Assembly: GCF_013415125.1 (NCBI RefSeq)
Contig: NZ_JACCDE010000011.1
Location: forward strand, 62,001 to 126,000
Origin: Vreelandella glaciei
Lineage (GTDB): Bacteria; Pseudomonadota; Gammaproteobacteria; Pseudomonadales; Halomonadaceae
Direction of reading: 5' to 3'
Length of the DNA: 64,000 nt
In this document: positions 38,365-49,110 of the stretch, in pieces
Layout: each line of letters starts with the position of its first letter
Position numbering within the stretch: the first letter of the stretch is position 1
The notes under the pieces: model-generated
What the model was told of the DNA's origin: nothing
The model's database searches: none
The model's input: the letters and a program-made list of their open reading frames with translations, nothing else
Made by a program: the position numbers and the translations under genes

Positions 38365-39819
38365 GTGAGTCAGCAAGCGCTCGAAAACGTTTTTCAAGAA
38401 TGGCAAGGCAACGAAGCCTTGGCGGAGCAGATGATCCCGTTAGTAGGGCAGCTCTATCGTCAGAATAATGTTGTTGCCACCATGTTCGGGCGCTCGCTCA
38501 TCAAACGGTCGGTCATCCGTATTCTCAAAGACCACCGCTTTGTACGCAAACTGGAGGGGACCGAACTCTCTGTTGAAAATACCTATCCGATTCTTAAAAG
38601 CATGGTTGAGTTAAATCTTGGCCCTGCGCATGTCGATGTGGGCAAGTTGGGGGTAATGTTTAAGCGCCAGGGCGGGGGCGATGTTGAAGCCTTTCTGCGC
38701 AAAGAGCTGCATGAAATTATTGATGGTTATCAGCCTGGCGCCAGCACCGGTGAGCCGCAAGATGTAGTGCTTTATGGTTTTGGTCGTATTGGTCGGTTAC
38801 TAGCCCGGGTGATGGTTGAGAAAGCCGGTGGCGGCAACTTGCTGCGGTTGCGCGCTATTGTGGTTCGTGGCCGTGGCGATGTGGCTAAAGACCTTGAAAA
38901 ACGCGCTAGTTTGCTACGCCGCGATTCCGTTCATGGACCTTTTGACGGCACCATCATGGTCGATGCTGAGGCGCGCACGCTAACCGTAAATGGCAATGTC
39001 ATTCAGGTTATCTATGCCGATTCACCGAGTGAGATTGACTACACCACCTACGACATCAACAACGCCGTGATTGTTGATAATACCGGTATTTGGCGCGATG
39101 AAGAGGGCCTGGGCCAGCACTTGAAATGCAAAGGTGCTGCCAAAGCGCTGCTGACCGCGCCGGGTAAAGGCGATATTAAAAATATCGTTTACGGTATTAA
39201 TCACGAGTCGATTGGCGACAATGATCTTATTGTCTCTGCCGCGTCGTGTACCACTAATGCGATCGTGCCGGTGTTGAAGGTGCTTAACGATGAGTATGGT
39301 GTGGTAAACGGTCATGTTGAGACCGTGCATGCTTACACGAATGATCAAAACCTAATTGATAACTACCACAAAGGCGACCGTCGTGGCCGCAGCGCGGCGT
39401 TGAACATGGTGTTAACCGAGACGGGCGCGGCTAAAGCTGTCTCCAAAGCACTGCCCGAGCTTGAGGGTAAGCTAACCGGTAACGCGATTCGCGTGCCGAT
39501 CCCTAATGTCTCTATGGCCATTCTTAACCTGACACTGGACAAAACGACTGATGCGGCTGCGCTAAACGACTACTTGCGTCGCATGTCGATTGATTCTGCT
39601 TACCAAAAGCAAATTGACTTCGTTGACTCAGCAGAAGTGGTCTCGTCGGACTTTGTAGGCAATCGCCATGCTGGCATTGTTGATGCCAAAGCGACTATCG
39701 CCAACGGTCATCATGCGGTTGTCTATCTGTGGTACGACAACGAATTTGGCTATAGCTGTCAAGTCGTGCGTATTCTACAACAGATGTCTAATGTGCGGTT
39801 CTTAAAGCTGCCGCGCTAA
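38365..39819 (+). CDS. GAPDH-like dehydrogenase with long N-terminal helical extension
   Basis: About 484 aa, some 150 longer than ordinary GAPDH. Residues about 1-130 form a helical extension; then the NAD fold VVLYGFGRIGRLLARVM and the catalytic Cys in SAASCTTNAIVPVLKVL. The same long GAPDH-like protein lies beside mfd and upstream of nqr in Pseudomonas. I chose GTG at 38365 because GAGG lies 6 bases upstream and the protein then starts like its relatives; an ATG four codons earlier and a more distal start at 38311 are also in frame. It likely oxidises glyceraldehyde 3-phosphate, perhaps in the gluconeogenic direction. Confidence 0.88.
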   Translation: MSQQALENVFQEWQGNEALAEQMIPLVGQLYRQNNVVATMFGRSLIKRSVIRILKDHRFVRKLEGTELSVENTYPILKSMVELNLGPAHVDVGKLGVMFKRQGGGDVEAFLRKELHEIIDGYQPGASTGEPQDVVLYGFGRIGRLLARVMVEKAGGGNLLRLRAIVVRGRGDVAKDLEKRASLLRRDSVHGPFDGTIMVDAEARTLTVNGNVIQVIYADSPSEIDYTTYDINNAVIVDNTGIWRDEEGLGQHLKCKGAAKALLTAPGKGDIKNIVYGINHESIGDNDLIVSAASCTTNAIVPVLKVLNDEYGVVNGHVETVHAYTNDQNLIDNYHKGDRRGRSAALNMVLTETGAAKAVSKALPELEGKLTGNAIRVPIPNVSMAILNLTLDKTTDAAALNDYLRRMSIDSAYQKQIDFVDSAEVVSSDFVGNRHAGIVDAKATIANGHHAVVYLWYDNEFGYSCQVVRILQQMSNVRFLKLPR

Positions 39820-39885
39820 ATAGCTAAACAATAATATTGCTAAATTAGCCTCTCCGCGGGGCTATCAGGCGAAATAATGATGCAG

Positions 39886-39910
39886 CGCCACCTTCGGGTG
39901 GCGTTTTTTT
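39886..39910 (+). terminator. Rho-independent terminator after the GAPDH-like gene
   Basis: CGCCACC-TTCG-GGTGGCG hairpin at 39886-39903 with a stable TTCG tetraloop, followed by seven T. About 230 bases then remain before nqrA; these should carry the nqr promoter, but no site was assigned. Confidence 0.93.
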
Positions 39911-40138
39911 GTCGCTATGTCTTCTTTCAGCCAATGTATATAGCACTTTTGGAGATCATCAGGGATGTGGTCATTGGACGCGCTTATCTTTATAATACGA
40001 TGGATTTTTCGGGGTGGTTCAAGTGCTGCTTGGGCCGGACTGGTAACAATCTGAGCAGAAAACAACAATTCGCTGAGCAGAAAATAAGCATTCGAACCCC
40101 ATACCTTCGTATATCCGATCCAACAACTGGGCGAGACT

Positions 40139-41488
40139 ATGATCGAAGTCAAAAAAGGCCTGGATCTCCCCATCGCGGGAGCGCCCGAGCAGCGTATTGA
40201 AGATGCGCGGCCTGTGCGCCACGTGGCAATCCTGGGTACCGACTACGTTGGCATGAAGCCGACGATGGAAGTCCAGGAAGGGGATAAGGTCAAACTAGGC
40301 CAATTGCTCTTCACCGACAAGAAAATTGATGGTGTGCGCTATACAGCGCCCGCTGCCGGTGAAGTGCTTGCAATAAACCGTGGCGAAAAACGTCGTTTAC
40401 TATCTGTTGTGATCAAAGTCGACGAGACTGAGGAAGCGGTTGAATTCGCTGCTCATGACCGTAATGCCTTAACGCAGCTTGAACGCCAGGTCGTTGTTGA
40501 CCAACTGGTGGAGTCGGGACTCTGGACGGCGCTACGCACGCGTCCTTTCTCGCGCACACCGGCAATCGATAGCACCCCGGCCGATATTTTTGTAACAGCC
40601 GTAGATACCCATCCTTTAAGCCCTGACCCTGCACTGATCATTAATGAGCAGCCGCAAGCATTTGAAGATGGCCTCAAGGTGTTAGCGCGCCTGACCGAGG
40701 GCAACGTCTTTCTTTGTACAGGGGAAAATGCCTCAATTCCTGGCGGTGAGGTGGAAGGTGTCAAAACCGAAAGCTTTACCGGGCCGCACCCAGCCGGACT
40801 AGTGGGCACTCATATTCATTACCTTTCTCCCGTCGCCCTGCATAAACAGGTGTGGCACATCGGCTATCAGGACGTTATCGCGTTCGGTAAGTTCTTTGTC
40901 GAAGGGAAGTTGGATATGAGCCGCGTGGTTGCCATTGGTGGCCCGCGTGCTGAAAACCCTCGTTTGGTACGTACCCGCATCGGCGCTAGCACGGATGAAC
41001 TCCTGACAGAAGAAGTCATCAAACCTGATGACACCCGTGTTATTTCTGGTTCTGTATTTTCTGGCTTTACCGCGGAAGGCAAACTTACCTATCTGGGACG
41101 CTTTAGCAATCAAATTAGTCTGATTGAAGAAGGTAATAAGCGCATCTTACTTGGGTGGCTATCACTGGGCGTAGATCGACATTCTGTCCTGGGGATCTAT
41201 CTTTCCAGAATTAAAGGCTTGCGTAACTACGCACCCACCACATCAACCAATGGTTCAGAGCGCGCGATGGTGCCCGTTGGCTCATATGAAACGGTGATGC
41301 CGCTGGATATTATGCCAACTCAGTTACTGCGTTCGCTGATCGTGGGCGACATTGAGGTTGCCATGCAGCTTGGGTGTTTGGAGCTGGACGAAGAGGATCT
41401 GGCGCTGTGTACGTACGTTTGCCCCGGCAAATACGAATATGGCCCCATCCTGCGTGACAATCTCACCATGATCGAGAAAGAGGCCTGA
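40139..41488 (+). CDS. nqrA: Na+-NQR subunit A
   Basis: Cytoplasmic-side subunit of the Na+-translocating NADH:ubiquinone oxidoreductase, involved in quinone binding. 449 aa. Recognised by the start [34 protein letters not shown] and the C-terminal [19 protein letters not shown]. First gene of a six-gene operon; its stop overlaps the nqrB start. Confidence 0.97.
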   Translation: MIEVKKGLDLPIAGAPEQRIEDARPVRHVAILGTDYVGMKPTMEVQEGDKVKLGQLLFTDKKIDGVRYTAPAAGEVLAINRGEKRRLLSVVIKVDETEEAVEFAAHDRNALTQLERQVVVDQLVESGLWTALRTRPFSRTPAIDSTPADIFVTAVDTHPLSPDPALIINEQPQAFEDGLKVLARLTEGNVFLCTGENASIPGGEVEGVKTESFTGPHPAGLVGTHIHYLSPVALHKQVWHIGYQDVIAFGKFFVEGKLDMSRVVAIGGPRAENPRLVRTRIGASTDELLTEEVIKPDDTRVISGSVFSGFTAEGKLTYLGRFSNQISLIEEGNKRILLGWLSLGVDRHSVLGIYLSRIKGLRNYAPTTSTNGSERAMVPVGSYETVMPLDIMPTQLLRSLIVGDIEVAMQLGCLELDEEDLALCTYVCPGKYEYGPILRDNLTMIEKEA

Positions 41489-42714
41489 TGATGGGTATTC
41501 AACAAACACTCCAAAATATCGAGCCGCATTTCCACAAAGGCGGAAAGTACGAAAAGTTCTATCCGCTCTTTGAAGCGGTAGATACCATTTTTTACTCACC
41601 GCCAAGCGTTGCTAAAACCACCGCCCACGTGCGTGACGGTATCGACCTGAAGCGCATCATGATCACCGTGTGGCTGTGTACCTTCCCAGCAATGTTCTTT
41701 GGTATGTGGAACGCAGGCTGGCAAGCAAACACGGCTATCGATGCAGGCTACGCATCAATGGGTGGCTGGCGCGAAGCGATTATGATGACATTGGCGTCAG
41801 GTCATGATGCCAGCAGCTTATGGGCTAACTTTGTCCTCGGCGCGACTTACTTCTTGCCAATCTACTTAGTCACCTTTGTGGTGGGTGGTTTCTGGGAAGT
41901 GTTGTTTGCCATCAAGCGTGGTCACGAAGTTAACGAAGGGTTCTTCGTTACCTCAGTGCTATTCGCATTGATACTGCCCGCGACCATTCCGTTGTGGCAA
42001 GTTGCGCTGGGTATCACCTTTGGTGTGGTAATCGGTAAAGAGATCTTCGGTGGTACGGGTAAGAACTTCTTGAACCCCGCGCTGACTGGCCGTGCATTTC
42101 TTTATTTTGCCTACCCCGCGCAGATTTCCGGTGACGCTGTATGGGTTGCCGCTGACGGTTACACCGGTGCTACTGCGCTATCACTGGCGTTCCAAGAGGG
42201 TATGACCGCGTTAACGGATACTTTCAGCTGGTGGGACGCCTTCATTGGCTTCATCCCCGGTTCTGTGGGTGAGGTATCGACGCTGGCGATCTTTATTGGT
42301 GCTGCAGTGCTGCTGTGGACGCGGATTGCCTCGTGGCGAATCATGCTTGGCGTATTTTTGGGCATGGTGGCTACCAGCACGCTCTTTAATTTCATCGGCT
42401 CCGACTCCAATGCGATGTTTGCCATGCCGTGGTACTGGCACCTGGTAATCGGTGGTTTTGCTTTCGGTATGGTGTTCATGGCTACTGACCCGGTGTCAGC
42501 ATCGATGACCAACCAAGGCCGTTTGATATTTGGTGCGCTGATTGGTGTGATGACCGTATTGATTCGCGTTGTGAACCCGGCTTTCCCGGAAGGCATCATG
42601 TTGGCTATCTTATTTGCTAACCTGTTTGCACCGCTGATTGACCATTTCTTCGTCCAGGCCAACATCAAGCGTCGCGTTAAGCGAACCGGCGTACCGGCCG
42701 AGGAGACTGCCTAA
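41488..42714 (+). CDS. nqrB: Na+-NQR subunit B
   Basis: Main membrane subunit; carries covalent FMN, riboflavin and the sodium channel. 408 aa, about ten helices. The FMN-threonine motif appears as [11 protein letters not shown] at 41488 overlaps the nqrA stop; a second ATG follows immediately at 41491. The stop overlaps nqrC. Confidence 0.97.
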   Translation: MMGIQQTLQNIEPHFHKGGKYEKFYPLFEAVDTIFYSPPSVAKTTAHVRDGIDLKRIMITVWLCTFPAMFFGMWNAGWQANTAIDAGYASMGGWREAIMMTLASGHDASSLWANFVLGATYFLPIYLVTFVVGGFWEVLFAIKRGHEVNEGFFVTSVLFALILPATIPLWQVALGITFGVVIGKEIFGGTGKNFLNPALTGRAFLYFAYPAQISGDAVWVAADGYTGATALSLAFQEGMTALTDTFSWWDAFIGFIPGSVGEVSTLAIFIGAAVLLWTRIASWRIMLGVFLGMVATSTLFNFIGSDSNAMFAMPWYWHLVIGGFAFGMVFMATDPVSASMTNQGRLIFGALIGVMTVLIRVVNPAFPEGIMLAILFANLFAPLIDHFFVQANIKRRVKRTGVPAEETA

Positions 42715-43535
42715 TGGCACAAGGTAACAACTCCATCAAAAAAGTCCTGATTGTGGCGTTTGCACTCTGTATCGTGTGCTCCGTCATTGTCTCGACAGCG
42801 GCGGTCGCGTTGCGTCCCATGCAGCAGCTTAATCAGGAACTCGACCGTAAAACCAATATCTTAAACGTTGCCAAGCTTTACGAGCCAGGTATGGACGTTG
42901 AAGAGGTGTTTAGCGAAGAGATCACCGCTCGGGTCGTTGACCTGGATACCGGTGAGTATTCTGATGAGTTTGATCCTGATACCTACGATAGCTTTGAAGC
43001 TGCCCGTGATCCTGCGTCGGGTCGCACGCTATCCGGTGACCAGGACATCGCAGGTCTATCGCGGGTCGAAAACTACGCCACCGTATACTTGATTGGTGGC
43101 GAAGATGATCCGGAACAGATCGTACTCCCCATTCGTGGTCAAGGCCTGTGGGGCTTAATGCGCGGCTTCCTGGCGGTAGAGGGTGATGGCAATACGATTG
43201 TCAGTATCACCTACTACGAGCACAGTGAAACGCCAGGCCTGGGTGCTGAAGTAAACAATCCTCGCTGGCAGGCTCAGTGGGAAGGTAAGAAAATTTACGA
43301 TGAAGAGGGCGACCTCTCACCGGAAATTCACCTGACCAAGGGCGGTGCTAGCGACGAATACGAAGTAGACGCACTATCTGGTGCTACGCTAACCAGTAAC
43401 GGCGTGACTAACATGCTGCAGTTCTGGTTAAGCGAAGAAGCTTTCGGTCCCTATTTGGCTAAATTCCGCAGCGGTACTGAGCCGGAAGACGCCGAAGAGA
43501 CCGATACCGACTTCGAAGACGTTGAGGGGGCCTGA
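42714..43535 (+). CDS. nqrC: Na+-NQR subunit C
   Basis: 273 aa. One N-terminal membrane helix and a periplasmic domain with the covalent FMN site [13 protein letters not shown] (Thr attached by a flavin transferase of the ApbE type). The C-terminus is acidic. Overlaps nqrB by one base. Confidence 0.96.
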   Translation: MAQGNNSIKKVLIVAFALCIVCSVIVSTAAVALRPMQQLNQELDRKTNILNVAKLYEPGMDVEEVFSEEITARVVDLDTGEYSDEFDPDTYDSFEAARDPASGRTLSGDQDIAGLSRVENYATVYLIGGEDDPEQIVLPIRGQGLWGLMRGFLAVEGDGNTIVSITYYEHSETPGLGAEVNNPRWQAQWEGKKIYDEEGDLSPEIHLTKGGASDEYEVDALSGATLTSNGVTNMLQFWLSEEAFGPYLAKFRSGTEPEDAEETDTDFEDVEGA

Positions 43536-43537
43536 TC

Positions 43538-44206
43538 ATGGCGGACGTAAATGCAAAAGGTGTTTTAACAGCGCCGATTTTCCATAACAACCCTATTGCG
43601 CTGCAGATCCTGGGGATTTGTTCGGCACTAGCGGTAACGACCAGCATGAGTGTGTCGCTGGTGATGGCATTGGCGGTTATTTTTGTAACGTCGTTTTCTA
43701 ACCTGTTCGTATCGTTGATTAGGAATCATATTCCTTCCTCGATTCGTATCATCGTGCAGATGACCATTATTGCCTCGCTGGTAATCGTGGTAGATCAGAT
43801 TTTGAAGGCGTATGCCTATGAGATGTCTAAGCAGCTTTCCGTATTCGTTGGCTTGATCATTACTAACTGTATCGTCATGGGACGTGCAGAAGGTTTTGCG
43901 ATGTCCAACACGCCGGGCATGTCATTTTTAGACGGTATTGGCAACGGCCTTGGGTATGGTTTCGTACTTATGGTGGTTGGCTTCTTCCGTGAGCTACTCG
44001 GTTCAGGCAGCATTTTTGGGATCACTATCCTTCAGACCGTTCAAAACGGTGGTTGGTACGTTCCCAATGGCTTGCTGTTATTGCCGCCTTCAGCGTTCTT
44101 TATTATTGGTCTACTAATCTGGGTGATGCGTGCCGTTAACCCGGAACAGGTAGAAGAGAATGAGTTCAAAATGAAGGAAAACACCAAGCCCAAGGAGGCC
44201 GTGTAA
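43538..44206 (+). CDS. nqrD: Na+-NQR subunit D
   Basis: 222 aa, six membrane helices; homologous to NqrE and RnfE. Conserved Cys in [17 protein letters not shown] ligates the membrane-embedded iron shared with NqrE. Two bases separate it from nqrC and one from nqrE. Confidence 0.96.
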   Translation: MADVNAKGVLTAPIFHNNPIALQILGICSALAVTTSMSVSLVMALAVIFVTSFSNLFVSLIRNHIPSSIRIIVQMTIIASLVIVVDQILKAYAYEMSKQLSVFVGLIITNCIVMGRAEGFAMSNTPGMSFLDGIGNGLGYGFVLMVVGFFRELLGSGSIFGITILQTVQNGGWYVPNGLLLLPPSAFFIIGLLIWVMRAVNPEQVEENEFKMKENTKPKEAV

Positions 44207-44207
44207 C

Positions 44208-44825
44208 ATGGAACATTATCTGAGTCTTTTTGTTGCTTCGGTGTTTGTTGAAAACATGGCACTGGCGTTCTTCCTGGGGATGTGTACTTTCTTGGCAGTG
44301 TCCAAAAAAGTCTCCTCAGCGATTGGCCTGGGTATCGCGGTAATCGTTGTATTAACCGTAACGGTGCCGGTTAACAACTTAGTATTCACCTACTTGCTAC
44401 AAGAAGGTGCGCTAACGTGGACTGGTATCAGTGGTGCTGAAAACATTGATCTCTCCTTCCTTGGGTTGCTCTCCTACATCGGTGTCATTGCGGCGTTGGT
44501 ACAAATCATGGAAATGTTCCTTGATAAGTACGTGCCGTCGCTCTACAACGCGCTGGGGGTATTCCTGCCGCTGATTACCGTTAACTGCGCCATCCTGGGT
44601 GGCGTACTGTTCATGGTAGAGCGTAGCTATAACTTTGGTGAGGCCGTGGTCTATGGCTTCGGTGCAGGCACCGGCTGGGCGTTGGCCATTGCCGCCCTGG
44701 CGGGTATCCGTGAAAGGCTGAAGTACAGCGATGTGCCGAGTGGCCTTCAAGGGCTGGGCATTACTTTCATCACCGTGGGGCTAATGTCGTTGGGCTTTAT
44801 GTCCTTCTCGGGCATTCAGCTTTAA
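44208..44825 (+). CDS. nqrE: Na+-NQR subunit E
   Basis: 205 aa, six membrane helices, RnfA-like. The iron-ligand Cys lies in [17 protein letters not shown]. Followed by a stem-loop and a 71-base gap before nqrF, unlike the tight spacing earlier in the operon. Confidence 0.96.
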   Translation: MEHYLSLFVASVFVENMALAFFLGMCTFLAVSKKVSSAIGLGIAVIVVLTVTVPVNNLVFTYLLQEGALTWTGISGAENIDLSFLGLLSYIGVIAALVQIMEMFLDKYVPSLYNALGVFLPLITVNCAILGGVLFMVERSYNFGEAVVYGFGAGTGWALAIAALAGIRERLKYSDVPSGLQGLGITFITVGLMSLGFMSFSGIQL

Positions 44826-44840
44826 TCGGAGCCGGTTTTT

Positions 44841-44865
44841 CCCAGCGGTGGCAAACACCGCTGGG
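44841..44865 (+). repeat. 10-bp stem-loop between nqrE and nqrF
   Basis: CCCAGCGGTG (44841-44850) and CACCGCTGGG (44856-44865), perfect arms with a 5-base loop. No T-run follows on the plus strand, so it is probably an mRNA-processing or stability hairpin rather than a terminator. Confidence 0.7.
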
Positions 44866-44896
44866 TAATAGAAACCTCCAGCAATAGGAAACCGAC

Positions 44897-46129
44897 ATGG
44901 TTGATACAACAGTCATCTTGCTCGGTGTTGTCATGTTCACGGTCATCGTTATTAGCTTGACGGCGATCATTCTGGCAGCGCGCAGCAAGCTTGTGAGTAG
45001 CGGGGACGTGACCATTGAGGTCAACGGCGACCCCGAACACACTTTGAAAACCCAGGCCGGTGGCAAGCTGCTTAATACACTTGCTGCTAACGGTATTTTC
45101 CTCTCTTCCGCCTGTGGTGGCGGTGGTTCTTGTGCCCAGTGTAAGTGCCGTGTAGAAGAGGGCGGTGGCTCTATTCTGCCGACTGAAGAGTCGCACTTCA
45201 CTATGCGTGAGAAGAAAGAGGGCTGGCGCCTCTCTTGTCAGGTACCTGTGAAGCAGGACATGAAAGTCGAAGTGCCTGAAGAAGTGTTTGGGGTGAAGAA
45301 GTGGGAATGTGAAGTTATTGCCAATCCCAACGTTGCTACCTTTATCAAAGAGCTGAATCTGAAACTGCCTGAAGGCGAAGAAGTTGCCTTCCGCGCCGGT
45401 GGCTACGTCCAGCTCGTTGCTCCCCCTTATGATGTCAAATTCTCTGATTTTGATATTGAAGAGGAGTACCGGGGTGACTGGGAAAAATTTGATATGTTCA
45501 AAATTTCCCACAAGAACAACGAGGAAGTGATTCGCGCCTACTCCATGGCGAACTACCCGGATGAGAAGGGTATCCTCAAGTTCAACATCCGTATCGCCAC
45601 ACCGCCTCCCGGCACTAATCATCCGCCCGGCCTGATGTCGACCTATGTCTTCAATCTTAAAGAAGGCGACAAGGTGACAGTGATGGGGCCGTTCGGTGAG
45701 TTCTTTGCTCGCGATACTGACGCCGAAATGATCTTTATCGGTGGTGGTGCGGGTATGGCGCCAATGCGTAGTCATATCTTTGATCAGCTGAAGCGCTTGA
45801 AGTCTGAACGCAAGATCACCTTCTGGTACGGTGCGCGCTCCTGGCGTGAAACCTTCTACAACGAAGAGTACGATCAGTTAGCCGAAGAGTTCCCGAACTT
45901 TGAGTGGCACTTGGCGCTTTCTGATCCACAGCCGGAAGATAACTGGGAAGGGCCGACAGGCTTTATCCATAACGTGCTGTACGAAAACTATCTGAAGGAT
46001 CACCCAGCGCCTGAAGATTGCGAGTACTACATGTGTGGACCGCCGATGATGAACGCCTCAGTTATCAAGCTGCTGCTTGATATGGGCGTTGAGCCGGAAA
46101 ATATCCTGTTGGATGATTTCGGTGGCTAA
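44897..46129 (+). CDS. nqrF: Na+-NQR subunit F, NADH-oxidising flavoprotein
   Basis: 410 aa. N-terminal membrane helix, a 2Fe-2S domain with [12 protein letters not shown] and the later Cys in LSCQVP, FAD domain with RAYSMANYP, and NADH domain with [12 protein letters not shown] and the C-terminal CGPPMM. It takes electrons from NADH and passes them to the membrane subunits. Confidence 0.97.
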   Translation: MVDTTVILLGVVMFTVIVISLTAIILAARSKLVSSGDVTIEVNGDPEHTLKTQAGGKLLNTLAANGIFLSSACGGGGSCAQCKCRVEEGGGSILPTEESHFTMREKKEGWRLSCQVPVKQDMKVEVPEEVFGVKKWECEVIANPNVATFIKELNLKLPEGEEVAFRAGGYVQLVAPPYDVKFSDFDIEEEYRGDWEKFDMFKISHKNNEEVIRAYSMANYPDEKGILKFNIRIATPPPGTNHPPGLMSTYVFNLKEGDKVTVMGPFGEFFARDTDAEMIFIGGGAGMAPMRSHIFDQLKRLKSERKITFWYGARSWRETFYNEEYDQLAEEFPNFEWHLALSDPQPEDNWEGPTGFIHNVLYENYLKDHPAPEDCEYYMCGPPMMNASVIKLLLDMGVEPENILLDDFGG

Positions 46130-46161
46130 ACTGTCTGCCTAGAGCTGATAGTTGCTGTAAG

Positions 46162-46194
46162 CGGGGCTGGCCTTTTGGCTGGCCCCGTTTGTTT
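46162..46194 (+). terminator. Terminator after nqrF
   Basis: Arms 46162-46172 (CGGGGCTGGCC) and 46177-46187 (GGCTGGCCCCG), 11 pairs including two G-U, loop TTTT, then TTTGTTT. It separates nqrM from the main operon. Confidence 0.9.
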
Positions 46195-46362
46195 ATAAAC
46201 CCTTGTGAAAGGAATGACTTATCACCGCGCTGATAAGAGAGGCTTTGCTAAGGTATAATCACTTTAACGATGGATGACCGTGAGGCACTTATCACGACGA
46301 CTGTTGTCGTCAGGTAAGGCTAATAATTTAAAAGCAAGGCAATGTAATGCTGGGAGGTTGAT

Positions 46363-46617
46363 ATGACGATTTGGCTACTGGTATTCGGTTTTATGGCGCT
46401 GATTATGGGTGCGATGGCCGTTGGCGTCATTATGGGCCGCAAACCGATCGCTGGTTCATGCGGTGGTTTGAATCAAATCGGTATGAAGGATGGCTGCGAT
46501 ATCTGCGGCGGCAAAGATGAGGTGTGTGAAGAAGAGAACCGCAAGCGCGGTGGCGCGCGCCGCCGGAGCGACGAGAGTCGTGGTGCCGATTTGGGCTATG
46601 ACGCTACACGTCGCTAG
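46363..46617 (+). CDS. nqrM: Na+-NQR maturation factor NqrM
   Basis: 84 aa: one membrane helix then a Cys-rich segment (GSCGGLNQIG, DGCDICGGKDEVC). NqrM is needed to place the iron between NqrD and NqrE. It normally follows nqrF and apbE; here apbE is not in between. GGAGG lies upstream of the ATG. Confidence 0.93.
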   Translation: MTIWLLVFGFMALIMGAMAVGVIMGRKPIAGSCGGLNQIGMKDGCDICGGKDEVCEEENRKRGGARRRSDESRGADLGYDATRR

Positions 46618-46680
46618 CAAAACTGCGCTGTATGCAACGGGACGATGATTGATCAAATATAGCAAGGAGACGCAGAGAGC

Positions 46681-48072
46681 ATGGCGGTTCATAATTACGA
46701 TGTCGTGGTGATCGGTACGGGCCCTGCTGGTGAAAGTGCTGCCATCAACGCTGCAAAGCATGGCAAGCGAGTGGCGATTATTGAGAAGCAGGCGCAGGTA
46801 GGTGGTAACTGTACTCACTGGGGTACTATTCCTTCCAAAGCGTTGCGCCATCAGGTCAAACAGATCATGGCGTTCAACACTAACCGTATGTTCCGCGATA
46901 TCGGTGAGCCGCGCTGGTTTTCTTTCCCGAAAGTGATGGAGCGCTCAAGAGGCACCATCGACAAGCAGGTCGAGATGCGCACTACGTTTTATGCGCGTAA
47001 TCGTATCGACCTGTTTCATGGCGTCGCTCGTTTTAAGGATGAGCACACGCTGGTGGTTCGTGACCGCCAGGAAGGCATGGAAGAGTTGGTGGCCAAGAAA
47101 ATTGTCATTGCCACCGGTTCGCGTCCCTATCGCCCGGCGAATATTAATTTCCGCCATCCGCGTATTTACTGCTCCGACACCATTTTAAGCCTTTCGCATA
47201 CGCCACGCACACTAGTGATTTTCGGGGCAGGGGTCATTGGCTGTGAATACGCGTCGATTTTTTCGGGATTAGGCGTCAAGGTTGATCTCATCAATAACCG
47301 AGACAGCCTGCTATCGTTTTTGGATGATGAAATCAGCGATGCGCTCTCCTATCACCTGCGTAAGCACGGTGTATTGGTCCGCCATAATGAAGAGTATGAG
47401 AGTGTTGAGGGCGATGAATCGGGCGTCATAGTGCGCCTCAAGTCAGGCAAGAAAATCCGCGCGGATGCTTTTTTATGGGCCAACGGACGTACGGGTAATA
47501 CCGATAGCCTTGGGCTTGAGAACATTGGCTTGAATGCCAATGGCCGGGGCCAGCTAAGTGTTGATGAGCACTACCGTACCGAGGTGCCCCATATTTATGC
47601 AGCAGGCGATGTTATCGGTTGGCCAAGTTTGGCGAGTGCCGCCTACGATCAAGGCCTTAATTCATGCAACGAGCTGCTCGATAAAGAGTATCGCTTTGTC
47701 AGTGATGTACCCACCGGGATTTATACCATCCCTGAAATTAGCTCGTTTGGCCCGAATGAGCGTGAGTTAACCGAAGCAAAAGTGCCCTACGAAGTAGGCA
47801 AAGCCTTTTTCAAAGATACTGCCCGAGCACAGATCACCGGTGATACCGTGGGGATGCTTAAAATACTTTTCCATCAGGACACCCTGGAAATACTCGGGAT
47901 TCACTGTTTTGGTGATCAGGCATCTGAGATTCTGCATATCGGCCAAGCAATCATGCAGCAAGAGGGTGAGGCCAATACACTTAACTACTTTGTGAATACG
48001 ACGTTTAACTATCCCACGATGGCAGAAGCGTACCGTGTAGCAGCGCAGAACGGTTTAAACAGGGTTTTTTGA
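46681..48072 (+). CDS. sthA: Soluble pyridine nucleotide transhydrogenase
   Basis: FAD enzyme that converts NADPH and NAD to NADP and NADH. 463 aa. FAD fold [22 protein letters not shown], then [16 protein letters not shown], where the second redox Cys of related dehydrogenases is replaced, as expected for SthA. NAD fold [18 protein letters not shown]. It lies after nqrM and could balance the NADH and NADPH pools that feed NQR. Confidence 0.96.
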   Translation: MAVHNYDVVVIGTGPAGESAAINAAKHGKRVAIIEKQAQVGGNCTHWGTIPSKALRHQVKQIMAFNTNRMFRDIGEPRWFSFPKVMERSRGTIDKQVEMRTTFYARNRIDLFHGVARFKDEHTLVVRDRQEGMEELVAKKIVIATGSRPYRPANINFRHPRIYCSDTILSLSHTPRTLVIFGAGVIGCEYASIFSGLGVKVDLINNRDSLLSFLDDEISDALSYHLRKHGVLVRHNEEYESVEGDESGVIVRLKSGKKIRADAFLWANGRTGNTDSLGLENIGLNANGRGQLSVDEHYRTEVPHIYAAGDVIGWPSLASAAYDQGLNSCNELLDKEYRFVSDVPTGIYTIPEISSFGPNERELTEAKVPYEVGKAFFKDTARAQITGDTVGMLKILFHQDTLEILGIHCFGDQASEILHIGQAIMQQEGEANTLNYFVNTTFNYPTMAEAYRVAAQNGLNRVF

Positions 48073-48085
48073 ATCGTTTTGCGCA

Positions 48086-48108
48086 TGGGAGTGCAAAACG
48101 CACTCCCA
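48086..48108. terminator. Stem-loop between sthA and the convergent peptidase gene
   Basis: TGGGAGTGC (48086-48094) and GCACTCCCA (48100-48108) pair perfectly with loop AAAAC. No long T-run; probably a bidirectional terminator. Confidence 0.6.
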
Positions 48109-48125
48109 AATAAACGCCTCATGTC

Positions 48126-49100
48126 TCAAATTCTATCTAGTAGTTGTTTTGCCCGTTCTTGCCATTCCCCTTCACTCGCAGCAGCCTGGGTAAGCGCTGA
48201 ATGGGCTTTTAGTGGTTTATCTTGCTGAAGCAATATAATCCCCAAGTTGAGCCATGCAGCGCCCATTTTTCTATCAAGCTCGGTTGCTCGCTCAAACGCT
48301 GTGCGTGCGTTGTCGGGTTGCTGATCCGCGTAAAATGCGTTGCCCAGGGCAAACTGTCCTATTGCATTAGCAGGATGGTGCGCTTCAAACGCTTGCCAGC
48401 TTGAAAGCGTTGCGCGGGGCCCGTGGGACTCTTCGTAAGCACTAATGGCTTCAAGTGCGTTGCGGGCAGTAATACCAGCGGGCAGCGTACCCGGCTCTGC
48501 AACGACAAATCCCCAGCGTTCAGTGCGCGCCCAGGTGGCGTCGAAACGACTAAACGACATCGTATGGCGTTCAATTTCGCCACTGCGCAGAATAAGCGTT
48601 TCACTAGGCAGGTCGTAGCCAATGGCCACCGCGTAGTGCCACATCGGGTAAATAGGGAGCGATAAATTTTGCATCACCACCACCGGGTCGCCTGCTGCCA
48701 AATGGCCTAACAGCGCATCCAGGGTGCCTCGAATGGGATAAGCGAGTTGATCATAACGTCGCACAGTCGCCAGCATTTCTGGTTGTACGCTGCCATCGCG
48801 TTCAGGCAAGAACACCTGGGGGATTAGTTGCTCAACGTCTGTTTCGACATCCTGATGGTTGAGCACCATCGCCAGGGTGGCAGGGCCGCACTGAAACTCC
48901 GTTTGGGCGTAAAACGGTACGCTGGTGATTTCTGCATGGGGAGGTAGTGCTTGGTAGGTACTCTGTAGCAGTACCGGGTTTCGTGCGCAGCCGCTCAGCA
49001 GTAGCAGCATAATAAAAACGCCCGCGAAGCGGGCGTTAGAAAGCATGCTATTCAAAAACGTGTCATTCAAAGACATGCTATTCAAAAACTTAGTGGTCAT
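48126..49100 (-). CDS. PA2778-type lipoprotein cysteine peptidase (C39-like) with TPR region
   Basis: 324 aa. A C39-like papain-fold domain follows the signal: TSVPFYAQTEFQCGPATLAMVL holds the Gln and Cys, and MWHYAVAIGYD the His. Residues about 240-320 are TPR-like (GNAFYADQQPDNARTAFERA). A lipobox LLSGC lies at residues about 33-37 in this start. The first 18 residues are five-residue repeats (FLNSM, SLNDT, FLNSM) that precede the usual signal; the ATG at 49046 would give a standard lipoprotein signal, but the ATG at 49100 is closer to the upstream gene and has an AGG in front. Family partner PA2779 lies directly upstream. Confidence 0.82.
   Translation of the reverse strand: MTTKFLNSMSLNDTFLNSMLSNARFAGVFIMLLLLSGCARNPVLLQSTYQALPPHAEITSVPFYAQTEFQCGPATLAMVLNHQDVETDVEQLIPQVFLPERDGSVQPEMLATVRRYDQLAYPIRGTLDALLGHLAAGDPVVVMQNLSLPIYPMWHYAVAIGYDLPSETLILRSGEIERHTMSFSRFDATWARTERWGFVVAEPGTLPAGITARNALEAISAYEESHGPRATLSSWQAFEAHHPANAIGQFALGNAFYADQQPDNARTAFERATELDRKMGAAWLNLGIILLQQDKPLKAHSALTQAAASEGEWQERAKQLLDRI
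49011..49037 (-). terminator. Terminator-like hairpin inside the 5' coding part of the PA2778-type gene
   Basis: AACGCCCGC (49017-49025) and GCGGGCGTT (49029-49037) pair perfectly with a 3-base loop; on the minus strand the stem runs into TTTTTATTAT. It lies in the signal-peptide codons of the peptidase gene, downstream of the PA2779-type gene in the same direction, so it could attenuate the second gene. Confidence 0.7.
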
Positions 49101-49110
49101 GAGCTGCCTA

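Noticed and set aside
44822-45775. Long antisense open frame (317 codons) over nqrF
   Set aside because: It lies entirely opposite a certain gene with intact motifs; its length follows from codon bias of nqrF.
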